Made by a program: the position numbers and the translations under genes. Below, one piece after another: positions 53,991 through 63,720 of a stretch of 64,000 nt of DNA. Position 1 is the stretch's first letter. The number at the start of each line of letters is the position of its first letter. The notes beneath the pieces are model-generated. The model was given only the letters and a program-made list of their open reading frames with translations, had not been told where the DNA came from and ran no database searches. Source of the DNA: Schistocerca nitens (lineage: Eukaryota > Arthropoda > Insecta > Orthoptera > Acrididae); contig NC_064616.1 in assembly GCF_023898315.1 (NCBI RefSeq), positions 648,020,974 to 648,084,973 on the forward strand, written 5' to 3'.

Positions 53991-54127
53991 TCTACTAATA
54001 CATAAGACATCCCATTTCTTATTTCATCATTCACAGGGCTATCAGCAGTCAGTTCTTTGGCTAGAGGAGCTGTCACCGTAGCTATTCGACCTGCAACATG
54101 ACGATATTTATTTGCAGCGTAAGCAAT
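53678..54127. repeat. 45-bp perfect inverted repeat
   Basis: ATTGCTTACGCTGCAAATAA onward at 53678-53722 equals the reverse complement of 54083-54127, with 360 bp between. It marks the junction of an inversion inside the PLA2-like gene. Confidence 0.92.
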
Positions 54128-54223
54128 ATTGCACCCCTTCCAGGCCTTGTCAGGTATATTAATTCCCTTATCGCCACAAGCTAGCCACTTTACACCACCT
54201 CTGACGTGCATCCTAGCAATCAT
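53933..54223 (-). pseudogene. PLA2-like gene, N-terminal piece
   Basis: Minus-strand frame starting MIARMHVRGGVKWLACGDKG, then INIPDKAWKGCNIAYAANKY. This resembles the phospholipase-A2-like domain of parvovirus VP1 type that is also found in Maverick and adintovirus proteins: a Gly-Asp-Lys calcium-loop-like turn followed by a helix. The usual His-Asp catalytic pair before Ile-Ala-Tyr reads Cys-Asn here, so it would be inactive. The sequence changes after AGRI, where the inverted repeat begins. Confidence 0.45.
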
Positions 54224-55844
54224 GTAATGCTACTGCATGGTTTGAGGTTTGTGTCTTGTTTATATACTAGATCATAAACGTTCACCCAACTTTTGCGCTT
54301 TGACGGGAAGCTGAACCACATCACTAAAGTCTTTATGGGGAAGCAAGCGCTGTATCTGTGTGTCTACGGTGGCGACTGTGACACAGGCTTTTCACCCCAT
54401 CACTCAGCCAAAGTCAAGCCGGCAGTGACTATAACATGACCGTGCTGAGCAAACAAAGAACAAAATTAATTGTTGAAATTACGTTGCAAGACTTAGCCAG
54501 ATTACGTAAAACTATGTTAATGTTAAATATTTTGGCTCTCAGTATGATCCATTGATAAGTTTCCTGAAAAATCCATTTTTGACCAAATTGCAAAAGCATG
54601 TAATATTAAAGTTAGAAAGTTGAACTTTTGGAATTAGGTTCAGTTTATTGTAAAAATACTCTGTGAACGTTTTCATCAAGCTACTTCTTTTTCTTTTTAA
54701 ATCATAATGTACAAATTGATTTTCGTCCCAGAAATTGAAAAAACTAGTTTAATTAACTGACCTTAATAATTAAAATGAGGCTAAAATGGCATAGCTATAG
54801 TTAACATCTGTAATGATGGAACTGTACTAATTTTCAAGATGATCCTGTAATTTTATCAAGGCACAGAAATTACAAAATAGATTCTTCAGAGGTCCATTTG
54901 AAAAATTGTGGAAGTCAAAGTGTTATCAAGCTGCGATTTTTAGTAGAATATAAACAGAATACATATTTGCTCAGGAAAAAATTGTGAACGTTCTTAGTCT
55001 TCAACTAACAACGATATAAATAATTTTTAGTCGAAATAGGTGCTATACGAGCACTTTTGCAGACATCGGAAGCAATGTACCTGCTGGTGTTTCGTTTGCC
55101 ATCCATGCCGAGAGCATATGAAGAGCAACATGTCTGCAATTGCGAGGTGATTTGATCGTCGTCAGTCGTACGTGACGTGTGTTGCAGCCCTTTAGAATGA
55201 ATGTGCTGTGATTCGTCTGTGACCGTGTCTGCTAACCCTTGGATGTCGCTAAAGACGACTAGCATGAATGCTTTTTTCCGATCGAATTAGATATCGCTCC
55301 TATGTAGTGCAAATGTGTAAAAGAGAACGTTCTGAGATTAATAATTTACTGGAAAGCCTGTGTTTCGTTTTTGAAGTTTTGTTTTGTGTGCCGCCCACCA
55401 GGTTACAGAAAACCACGTGGCAATCTCCACTTTTATAGCAAGCGGTTAATATTTCTCAATTATTATTTGAAGCGATAATTAATCTATTTGGCACTTTGAG
55501 TGGAAATCGTCTTCGGACACTGTCAAGTGCTGATTACGATAGGAATACTTTAAAGAATTGCAAAATTAATACTTGTGCAGGTGATCTTTAATGGAATATA
55601 CTGACTGACTAAACGACAGTAAACTTTCTTTATCACTGTAGTTCCCGACTCCTGTGGTTTATACATAGAGAGAGAACATTTTGTTTCAGTTTCACCGAGC
55701 TGTGTTGTGGTCTTTTGGACTATAGATTATGGGAAGCACGTTCTCCATAGCTTTCTGTCTGTCTGCACAAATAATGTTCAGATGCTTGTGATACGCAGTG
55801 GTATTCAAAAATCGCACAAACTTTCAAAGTATTTCAGCTGTCAA
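54224..55844. other. Unassigned part of the virus-like relic
   Basis: Between the PLA2-like and integrase remnants. AT-rich with stops in all frames. The 86-codon minus frame at 55005-55265 shows no family features. Missing Maverick genes may once have been here. Confidence 0.35.
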
Positions 55845-56227
55845 TTTATTAACCCACCACCCCATAATTTGTTCCCTTGACAACGTATAACACACTCTAC
55901 AAGTAACAAGTGTGGTTCATCGCTTTCCTGCAAGTCCTTTGTGTAAAAACTACTGGCAATTTCTTCACTTTCGCTGTCCTGTAGCATAAAAATTCTCAGG
56001 TTTGTGCACTCCACTTTGCGAACTGTAAATATCGTTGTTAGCCGCGCGGGATTAGCCGAGCGGTCTCAGGCGCTGCAGTCATGGACTGTGCGGCTGGTCC
56101 CGGCGGAGGTTCGAGTCCTCCCTCGGGCATGGGTGTGTGGTGTGTGTTTGTCCTTAGGATAATTTAGGTTAAGTTAGGTTAAGTAGTGTGTAAGCTTAGG
56201 GACTGATAACCTTAGCAGTTAAGTTCC

Positions 56228-56276
<49 letters not shown>

Positions 56277-56860
56277 TTGTAAACCAGTTCGGTAGATAAG
56301 ACTTCTCAAATGCAGTTTTCTACTTCGAAATCCGCACCAAATTACCTACACTAAATTCCTGCTTGCGTAACTCCACCATTTTATATGCTGTACTTTGAAG
56401 TTTATCGCTTAAATCAGCTGATCTCATCTTAATTGTACGATGTCTATTTCAATTATACTGCTCACTTATTTGTAGGAGAATGTCTAGCTACTTTTTTGAG
56501 CCTGAAGATTAAATCTCATCCATATGTTACTTTTTATCGCCCGGCTCAAACGTTCCACAATACCGGCTTTCATGTGGGAGACTGTCAAGTAATGGTTTAT
56601 TCCATATAGTTACATTAGCAACTTGAAATGGCTGTTGTAAAATTCACGTCCACAGTCAGTTTGAAGATTGTCAGGATATCAGATCGTCCATGTCTGCAGC
56701 TGTTGTCTCTGCACAACTTCCTTCCCTGTCGAATTTGTTCCAAGACGAATTCTGAATACATTCGATGACCTTTAACATATATTTGAAACCTTTATTCGAT
56801 CTAGAATATTGGTTCGTATTGAAAGGGGTCTGTTTGTTGATACTAACTACTTAAAGGAAA
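55845..56860 (-). pseudogene. Maverick-type integrase relic
   Basis: Minus strand. Near 56805, NKGFKYMLKVIE (first strand of the rve core). Then DNLQTDCGREFYNSHF (56675-56625) and YGINHYLTVSHMKAGIVERL (about 56610-56550), the second Asp and the Glu, with a spacing of about 33. After the SINE, EEIASSFYTKDLQESDEP and LVECVIRCQGNKLWG (55950-55860) match the C-terminal region, which ends in a chromodomain-like start. The pattern is that of F54H12.3-type integrases of Maverick/Polinton elements. Stops and frameshifts throughout. Confidence 0.7.
56041..56270 (+). repeat. tRNA-headed SINE (head type C) with TA-repeat tail
   Basis: Flanked by ATATCGTTGT at 56029-56038 and 56271-56280. Head GCCGCGCGGGATTAGCCGAG with B-box GGTTCGAGTCC; body GTCCTTAGGATAATTTAGG; the tail runs into about 22 AT units (56228-56274). 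Inserted in the integrase relic. Confidence 0.9.
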
Positions 56861-57902
56861 CTTTAAGTTCAGGATATGACAGATGATTTAATATTTCGCA
56901 TTAGTATCGCAAGAGCGCTATAGTTCCTACAAGTTATTTACATCTCAAAAGGACATCTGAGTATTACATAACATATCTAAAGAATATAAGAGATCGACAT
57001 AGTACATTAATGGTTGTATCACAAGGAAAACTAGCAAAATAGAATGAAAGATGTCGCTTCGAATGAGTTTGGCCAAAAACAGCGCTACCCGACAGGACAA
57101 AAAAAATTTCATTGATCATATTGTTCTACAGAAATGTTAGTACAGCACCCATGAGATGAAATTACAGCTGTTCAGCAACAAAAATGCAATCAGGAATCTG
57201 TCATTCATTCATCTGTTAAAGAGATCGGGTAGCTGAATTATCGAATGAAACTAAGTGAAACCCGCGCTCCCCTTATTTCCGTGAGGCTTGACAAACTCGA
57301 CTTGGGCATTGTGTGCAATTTAGCAGTGCCACACTTACCAAATTTAACGCACACTATCGTAGAGTAGAGGTAACCTCAGCAGCTGATGGACATTGCTCCC
57401 AGAGACTTGAGGACCACAGCACCCGAGATGAGGCACTAGGATTGAAGTCTGTGTCAGCACCTCTTCAGCCCCGCTCGGAGTTTCACACCAGAAATGTCCT
57501 TCGTACTTTCCATCTCAATTTCACTTATCCTTTCCTAAGGAAAACGCTTAGCTTGCTTTGTCCAATTAAAATCTTGCAATCAGTAGTTTGTAAGTGAGAC
57601 AAAAGCAACCACAAGTTGCCGTCCAATTCCACAGGAAGTTCCGTGCACGGGCAATCAGATTTTACCATCCGTGAGCGGAAAAGTTGGTTGTTTATGGAAC
57701 TGCATGGTGCCAGTCTCTCGTGACTGAATATCTTGTGAGTAGACGAATGCGACCACCAGCTACACTACAGCCATAGTGAGTAGACGTGTGATGCCAGGGT
57801 GACATTCTGAGAAATAGCTTGGGAAGAATAATTTCGGCTAGAGCCTCATTTCCTACTCTTACGATTAGTGTGTGACCACGTAAGCACATCGCGTCAGATA
57901 TA
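56861..57902. other. Unassigned spacer
   Basis: No gene or element recognised. A 94-codon plus frame at 57313-57597 has no family features. Confidence 0.35.
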
Positions 57903-57945
57903 CACTACTCGCCATTAAAATTGCTACAGCACGAAGATGAGATGC
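57903..57945 (+). repeat. Tc1-like terminus of the second family (fragment)
   Basis: CACTACTCGCCATTAAAATT through ACGAAGATGA matches the left end of the element at 14873, preceded by TA. Directly followed by the poly-A end of the RTE-like LINE. The rest of the Tc1 element was not found beyond the LINE. Confidence 0.8.
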
Positions 57946-57974
57946 TTTTTTTTTTTTTTTTTTTTTTTTTGTCA

Positions 57975-59171
57975 TCAGTCTACTGACTGGTTTGATGCGG
58001 CCCGCCACGAATTCATTTCCTGTGCTAACCTCTTCATCTCAGAGTAGCACTTGCAACCTACGTCCTCAATTATTTGCTTGACGTATTCCAATCTCTGTCT
58101 TCCTCTGCAGTTTTTGCCCTCTACAGCTCCCTCTAGTACCATGGAAGTCATTCCCTCATGTCTTAGCAGATGTCCTATCATCCTGTCCCTTCTCCTTATC
58201 AGTGTTTTCCACATATTCCTTTCCTCTCCGATTCTGCATAGAACCTCCTCATTCCTTACCTTATCAGTCCACCTAATTTTCAACATTCGTCTATAGCACC
58301 ACATCTCAAATGCTTCGATTCTCTTCTGTTCCGGTTTTCCCACAGTCCATGTTTCACTACCATACAATGCTGTACTCCAGACGTACATCCTCAGAAATTT
58401 CTTCCTCAAATTAAGGCCGGTATTTGATAGACTTCTCTTGGTCAGAAATGCCTTTTTTGCCATAGCGAGTCTGCTTTTGATATCCTCCTTGCTCCGTCCG
58501 TCATTGGTTATTTTACTGCCGAGGTAGCAGAATTCCTTAACTTCATTGACTTCGTGACCATCAATCCTGATGTTAAGTTTCTCGCTGTTCTCATTTCTAC
58601 TACTTCTCATTACCTTCGTCTTTCTCCGATTTACTCTCAAACCATACTGTGTACTCATTAGACTGTTCATTCCGTTCAGCAGATCATTTAATTCTTCTTC
58701 ACTTTCACTCAGGATAGCAATGTCATCAGCGAGTCGTATCATTGATATCCTTTCACCTTGTATTTTAATTCCACTCCCGAACCTTTCTTTTATTTCCATC
58801 ATTGCTTCCTCGATGTACAGATTGAAGAGTAGGAGCGAAAGGCTACAGCCTTGTCTTACACCCTTCTTAATACGAGCACTTCGTTCTTGATCGTCCACTC
58901 TTATTATTCCCTCTCGGTTGTTGTACATATTGTACATGACCCGTCTCTCCCTATAGCTTACCCCTACTTTTTTCAGAATCTCGAACAGCTTGCACCATTT
59001 TATATTGTCGAACGCTTTTTCCAGGTCGACAAATCCTATGAAAGTGTCTTGATTTTTCTTTAGCCTTGCTTCCATTATTAGCCGTAACGTCAGAATTGCC
59101 TCTCTCGTCCCTTTACTTTTCCTAAAGCCAAACTGATCGTCACCTAGCGCATTCTCAATTTTCTTTTCCAT
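57975..59171 (-). pseudogene. RTE-like RT, C-terminal half
   Basis: Continues the RT after the frameshift: DDQFGFRKSKGTREAILTLR, TFIGFVDLEKAFDNIKWCKL, KKGVRQGCSLSLLLFNLYIE and IRLADDIAILSESEEEL, the catalytic Ala-Asp-Asp. Then the C-terminal region EFCYLGSKITNDGRSKEDIK, YGSETWTVGKPEQKR and a basic end. The stop codon lies only four bases before the poly-A tail, so there is almost no 3' UTR. Confidence 0.93.
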
Positions 59172-59215
59172 TCTTCTGTATATTATTCTTATAAGCAGCT
59201 TCGATGCATGAGCTG

Positions 59216-60598
59216 TTAAGCTGATTGTGCGATAATTCTCGCACTTGTCAGCTCTTGCGGAATTGTGTGGATGATGCTTCTCCGAAAGTCGGATGGTATG
59301 TCGCCAGACTCATATATTCTACACACCAACGTGAATAGTCGTTTTGTTGCCACTTCCTCCAATGATTTTAGAAATTCTGATGGAATGTTATCTATCCCTT
59401 CTGCCTTATTTGACCGTAAGTTCTCCAAACCTCTTTTAAATTCCGATTCTAATACTGGATCCCCTATCTCTTCTAAATCGACTCCTGTTTCTTCTTCTAT
59501 CACATCTTCACCCTCATAGAGGCTTTCAATGTATTCTTTCCACCTATCTGCTCTCTCCTCTGTATTTAACAGTGGAATTCCCGTTGCACTCTTAATGTTA
59601 CCACCGTTGCTTTTAATGTCACCAAAGGTTGTTTTGACTTTCCTGTATGCTGAGTCTGTCCTTCCGACAATCATATCTTTTTCGATGTCTTCACATTTTT
59701 CCTGCAGCCATTTCGTCTTAGCTTCCCTGCACTTCATATTTATTTCATTCCTCAGCGACTTGTATTTCTGTATTCCTGATTTTCCCGGAACATGTTTGTA
59801 TTTCCTCCTTTCATCAATCAACTGAAGTATTTCTTCTGTTACCCATGGTTTCTTCGCAGCTACCTTCTTTGTACCTATGTTTTCCTTCCCAACTTCTGTG
59901 ATGGCCCTTTTTAGAGATGTCCATTCCTCTTCAACTGTACTGCCTACTGCGCTATTCCTTATTGCTGTATCTATAGCGTTAGAGAACTTCAAACGTATCT
60001 CGTCATTCCTTAGTACTTCCGTATCCCACTTCTTTGCGTATTGATTCTTCCTGACTAATGTCTTGAACTTCAGCCTACTCTTCATCACTACTATATTGTG
60101 ATCTGAGTCTATATCTGCTCCTGGGTACGCCTTACAATCCAGTATCTGATTTCGGAATCTCTGTCTGACCATGATGTAATCTAATTGAAATCTTCCCGTA
60201 TCTCCCAGCCTTTTCCAAGTATACCTCCTCCTCTTGTGATTCTTGAACAGGGTATTCGCTATTACTAGCTGAAACTTGTTACTGAACTCAATTAGTCTTT
60301 CTCCTCTTTCATCCCTCGTCCCAAGTCCATATTCTCCTGTAACCTTTTCTTCTACTCCTTCCCCTACAACTGCATTCCAGTCGCCCATGGCTATTAGATT
60401 TTCGTCCCCCTTTACATACTGCATTACCCTTTCAATATCCTCATACACTTTCTCTATCTGTTCATCTTCAGCTTGCGACGTCGGCATGTATACCTGAACT
60501 ATCGTTGTCGGTGTTGGTCTGCTGTCGATTCTGATTAGAACAACCCGGTCACTGAACTGTTCACTGTAACACACCCTCTGCCCTACCTTCCTATTCAT
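59216..60598 (-). pseudogene. RTE-like endonuclease and RT N-terminus
   Basis: Endonuclease of the CFDP2-like kind: TTIVQVYMPTSQAEDEQIEK, ENLIAMGDWNAVVGEGVEEK (Asp, Asn), YTWKRLGDTGRFQLDYIMVR (Trp, Asp) and DIDSDHNIVVMKSRL (Asp-His). The 5' truncation removes the N-terminal strand with the catalytic Glu (readable residues extend to about 60660). A linker follows, then RT blocks KAEGIDNIPSEFLKSLEEVA and SGDIPSDFRRSIIHTIP, where a one- or two-base shift near 59215 ends the frame. Confidence 0.93.
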
Positions 60599-60668
60599 AA
60601 CGAATCCTACACCTGTTATACCATTTTCTGCTGCTGTTGATATTACCCGATACTCGTCTGACCAGAAA

Positions 60669-60959
60669 TGTTACTAGCGACACAAATATGAAAATGATTT
60701 CTGTGCATCGTCCATGTGCGACGACGAAGCTGCTACAGTGACATCACCGTCATGTATCCGGCAGAGAGGGAGATGGCAACTGAGGAAGCTCTTGTATTGT
60801 AACACCTGACAGCGCTGTGACGCGCTAAAAGATACCAGCAAATTAAACGTTGATTGGCACTTTTGTTCTGCACTACTCCGTGCACATTGTCATTTCGCCT
60901 GCATTTAGGCACAGTATAATTTGTGCGAAGTGTCTCGTGTAAAGAAACCCAATGGTCGT
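60669..60959. other. Unassigned spacer
   Basis: No element recognised. Would be expected to hold the rest of the Tc1 element if the LINE had simply inserted into it, but no match was seen. Confidence 0.35.
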
Positions 60960-61082
60960 TCGAATTCCGATGGCGTGTAATAGGACAAAGGTACCGGGGG
61001 AGGGGAGGTGAAGTGATAACCGTACCCGAAGAAGTACCTTCCGCCACACATCGTTAGGCGAACTAGAGGATAGCTGTAGATG
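60960..61082 (+). repeat. CR1-like LINE 3' end fragment
   Basis: CTTCCGCCACACATCGTTAGG and GATAGCTGTAGATG match by eye the 3' end of CR1-like LINE B (CTCCGCCACACACCGTTGGG, ATGTAGATGTAGATA). Only the terminal part is present, as is common for 5'-truncated LINE copies. Confidence 0.65.
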
Positions 61083-61246
61083 TTTCATTTTTCATTAAGC
61101 ACCGATCTATTATGCCCTTTTCTACGTTTTTCACAGACATATAATTTACTTGTTTAACCTGGTACCTTTTAACATAGAAACTGCAGGGTAGAATAAAGCT
61201 CGTCAGAATTTCTTTGCTAATCAAGAAGTCCAGTTGTGTCCCAAAC

Positions 61247-61438
61247 GCCGGCCGCTGGTGGCCGAGCGGTTCTGGCGCTACAGTCTGGAACCGCGCGACC
61301 GCTACAGTCGCAGGTTCGAATCCTGCCTCGGGCATGGATGTGTGTGTTGTCCTTAGGTTAGTTAGGTTTAAGTAGTTATAAGTTCTAGGGGACTTATGAC
61401 CTCAGCAGTTGAGTCCCATAGTGCTCAGAGCCATTTTT
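61247..61438 (+). repeat. tRNA-headed SINE (head type A)
   Basis: Flanked by TTGTGTCCCAAAC at 61234-61246 and 61439-61451. Head GCCGGCCGCTGGTGGCCGAG with B-box GGTTCGAATCC, common body and a short T tail. Confidence 0.93.
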
Positions 61439-61451
61439 TTGTGTCCCAAAC

Positions 61452-62039
61452 AACATGTGAAGTACGTGCAGACTCGATCTTTGAAGTACTGCAGAGGTTG
61501 CTACTTAATAGCACAATTATGCAATGAAATCTTTATTGTGAGAAAGTTTCTTTCTCCGTTTAGGTAGATAATCCAATCGTACAGCCCTCGGCGCTGCCTC
61601 GCTCTCCCGTAATTTCTGCATCATCGAACTATCTTCTATCATTTTGCAAGCAGATGCTGTCTCTTTGTCTGTCACTCCTTTCTCCTTCTCATTGTCAATA
61701 AATTTGACGCCGATAATAGGAAGCTGCCGCTGTCGCGAAGACAGTTCTTGCGATTACATTGTTGCTTGAACTGTGAGGTAACAAGTGATATTATTTTTAT
61801 CTGGAGCGTGATTGTACCAGACGCGTGACGTTGCCTGCAGTTGGGTTTATCGATTAATAAGCAATACATCTAATATGTGTTCGTCTGAACTAACTACTGC
61901 AGCAATTCTTCTGCATTTACGTCTGCGTTATGTGTGAACATAATCTACAGTCCTTGGTTTTGAGGAAGAAATTTTGAGATAGTTCACAAAGACCCACCCG
62001 CTGACACCCGTCACTCGAGTTCATATTTAATCTGGGTAT
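61452..62039. other. Unassigned spacer
   Basis: No gene or element recognised. Confidence 0.4.
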
Positions 62040-62799
62040 AAATGGTGATTCAAATAGAAAGACCCCATTTCAGTTGCTTATTACACATAAATTATGAAAT
62101 ATACAAACACACTGCGTATGTTATGGGATAGAGGATAGTTCTAAATTTTATGTTGACACGTATGCTATACCATGTAATCAAGAAGAGCACCATGCGTAAC
62201 TCAAAAAACATCGAAATGGTCGACCATTTCATTACACACACGAATCAGCAGCGTCCTTGTTATTGAATCGACAGCTTCAACAATTCGATTTCTCAATTCT
62301 TGAAGAGACTGTCTTTTATGTAGTCTCACAGAAAAAAATCGCAAGGTATGACGTCTGGTGACCTGGGAGGCCAAAAGCAATGAACAAGATCTGCAACGTC
62401 CCATTAGAAAAATTTATGAATGACTGTGCTGATAAACCTCTTACATTATTTACTTTTCAAACAGCTGAGCAAAACTGAACGTATTCAGACATTACTCTCT
62501 TTACTTATTCTGATCAACACTAAACTGACACACAATATTTTTAGCGCAACGCAATCTGACTTTTAATAATCCCTACAAAAGAATGGCCCTGACTAACAAT
62601 AACCTATACCTTTCATAAATTACTTACCTCACAAAAATCTTCGTTACTCAAACTACTGCAATACATCAAGCGCCAATACTGCCAGCTAAATAAAAGATTC
62701 TAACTACTGAAGTCACTAACTACTGATAGGCATAGTTAGCAAATGAAAGATTTTGATAAAGAACAAACAATGGATTTACCTTAATAGTGTTCAAAAGTC

Positions 62800-62802
<3 letters not shown>

Positions 62803-62860
<58 letters not shown>
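62803..62860. repeat. TA microsatellite
   Basis: About 29 AT units within the solo LTR. Confidence 0.95.
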
Positions 62861-62863
<3 letters not shown>

Positions 62864-63145
62864 TTCATGACATCCAGTCTTACAAATATACTGTCTCTGA
62901 CGGACACACGTCCAGATCATCCGCTCTCCAAACTCCGCCATCTCTCTCCCCACATCCACCACTGCTGCCGGCTCACCTCCAACTGCGCAACGCTACGCGC
63001 TGTTCACATCCAACTGCCCAACACTACAATAGCGAATATTACAACAATGCTAACCAGCCACAGACTGCACACAGCACAGCCAGTGATTTTCATACAGAGC
63101 GCTACGTGGCGTTACCAATAAGAAAACCTAAACAGCCTACTTACA

Positions 63146-63343
63146 AACTGTTTTCATGCAAGATGGGGCAGCATCTCATGTCGCTCGCTCAGTGAAAGAT
63201 CATCTTAATGCAACCTACCATAAACGTGTTACCTTCACAAATTTTTCAGATACATAGTCCCCAAGATTGCCTGATCTGAATCTATCTGTCCTTTGGTTCT
63301 GAGGATATCTACCGCAGAAGAAAGCGTTTACCAATGTTCAATA
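63146..63343 (+). pseudogene. Transposase fragment inside the solo LTR
   Basis: Plus strand: FMQDGAASHVARSVKDHLNA with a catalytic-type Asp, then SPRLPDLNLSVLW and a stop. Resembles the core of a Tc1/mariner or IS630-type transposase different from the surrounding minus-strand relic. Bounded by near-identical 24-bp repeats. Confidence 0.6.
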
Positions 63344-63720
63344 TAAAAACCTAAACAGCCTACTCACAGATCTTTTCGCCCACCTCTTCCAGTCAAATGT
63401 TGTGGGATGGTGTTGTTAAGATAATGCCGCACCTCAAGGTGAAAGTGAGGTGGGGTGCCGGCAAGCATAAAACTGAAATCATTGGAATCTTCGTGAAGTT
63501 GAGGAAACCACCAGTTTTGTAAGATGACTTGATACGACGTTCGTGTCATAGTTTCCTCCGTAAAAAAGAAAGGTCTGTAAACTTCGTGAGTAGAAACGGC
63601 ACAAAAAGCATTCATTTACATCATGGTAGTTTACTTTACCCGCTAGATGAAACGCTGATTCGTGGTTCAAGTCTTTCTAGTGACATTTTTATGAAGAGTT
63701 TTAGCAATTACGTATCTTAA

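Larger units (their letters stand above)
49845..56860 (-). mobile_element. Maverick/Polinton-like (virus-like) relic
   Basis: Minus-strand remnants of four protein types known together from Maverick/Polinton elements and related adintoviruses: integrase (56860-55845), PLA2-like protein (54223-53933), minor-capsid-like protein (53240-52690) and major-capsid-like protein (52110-49845). All share one orientation except a short inverted PLA2 piece. Stops, frameshifts, Tc1 copy 3 and a SINE break the genes. I saw no protein-primed DNA polymerase, packaging ATPase, protease or long terminal inverted repeats, so this is a partial, degraded copy. The calls rest on remembered similarity with uncharacterised arthropod proteins; the integrase is the firmest. 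Confidence 0.6.
57946..60668 (-). mobile_element. RTE-like LINE, 5'-truncated, nearly intact
   Basis: Poly-A tail seen as 25 T (57946-57970). One long coding region on the minus strand with a single frameshift near 59215. The 5' end breaks off near 60668 inside the endonuclease. No target duplication was identified: the left flank is a Tc1 terminus and the right flank is unassigned. Few defects suggest a fairly recent copy. Confidence 0.9.
62392..63368 (-). mobile_element. Solo LTR with internal rearrangement
   Basis: On the minus strand it starts TGTGAGTAGGCTGTTTAGG and ends GGGACGTTGCA, i.e. TG to CA. GATC is present on both sides (62388-62391 and 63369-63372), fitting a 4-bp duplication. 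The transposase frame is continuous across it. Inside, the first 24 bp recur at 63122-63145 (AAAACCTAAACAGCCTACTT on the plus strand), separated by a 197-bp segment with a plus-strand transposase fragment (FMQDGAASHVARSVKDHLNA). A TA microsatellite lies at 62803-62860. Confidence 0.7.
62040..63720 (-). pseudogene. DDE transposase relic (mariner-like, long spacing), split by a solo LTR
   Basis: Minus-strand pieces on both sides of the LTR. From 63615: SRSLQTFLFYGGNYDTN-type sequence and GTPPHFHLEVRHYLNNTIPQ, where the second catalytic Asp is replaced (Met-Leu-Ala-Gly). After the LTR (62386-62040): WPPRSPDVIPCDFFL with the third Asp, then a stop, and LQELRNRIVEAVDSITRTLL. The spacing is about 46, similar to the element at 41563-43110, so it is a related but distinct DDD family. 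Clearly dead. The outer limits are approximate. Confidence 0.7.

Noticed and set aside
58051..60497. Plus-strand frames over the RTE-like LINE
   Set aside because: Mirror frames of a well-supported minus-strand RT and endonuclease.
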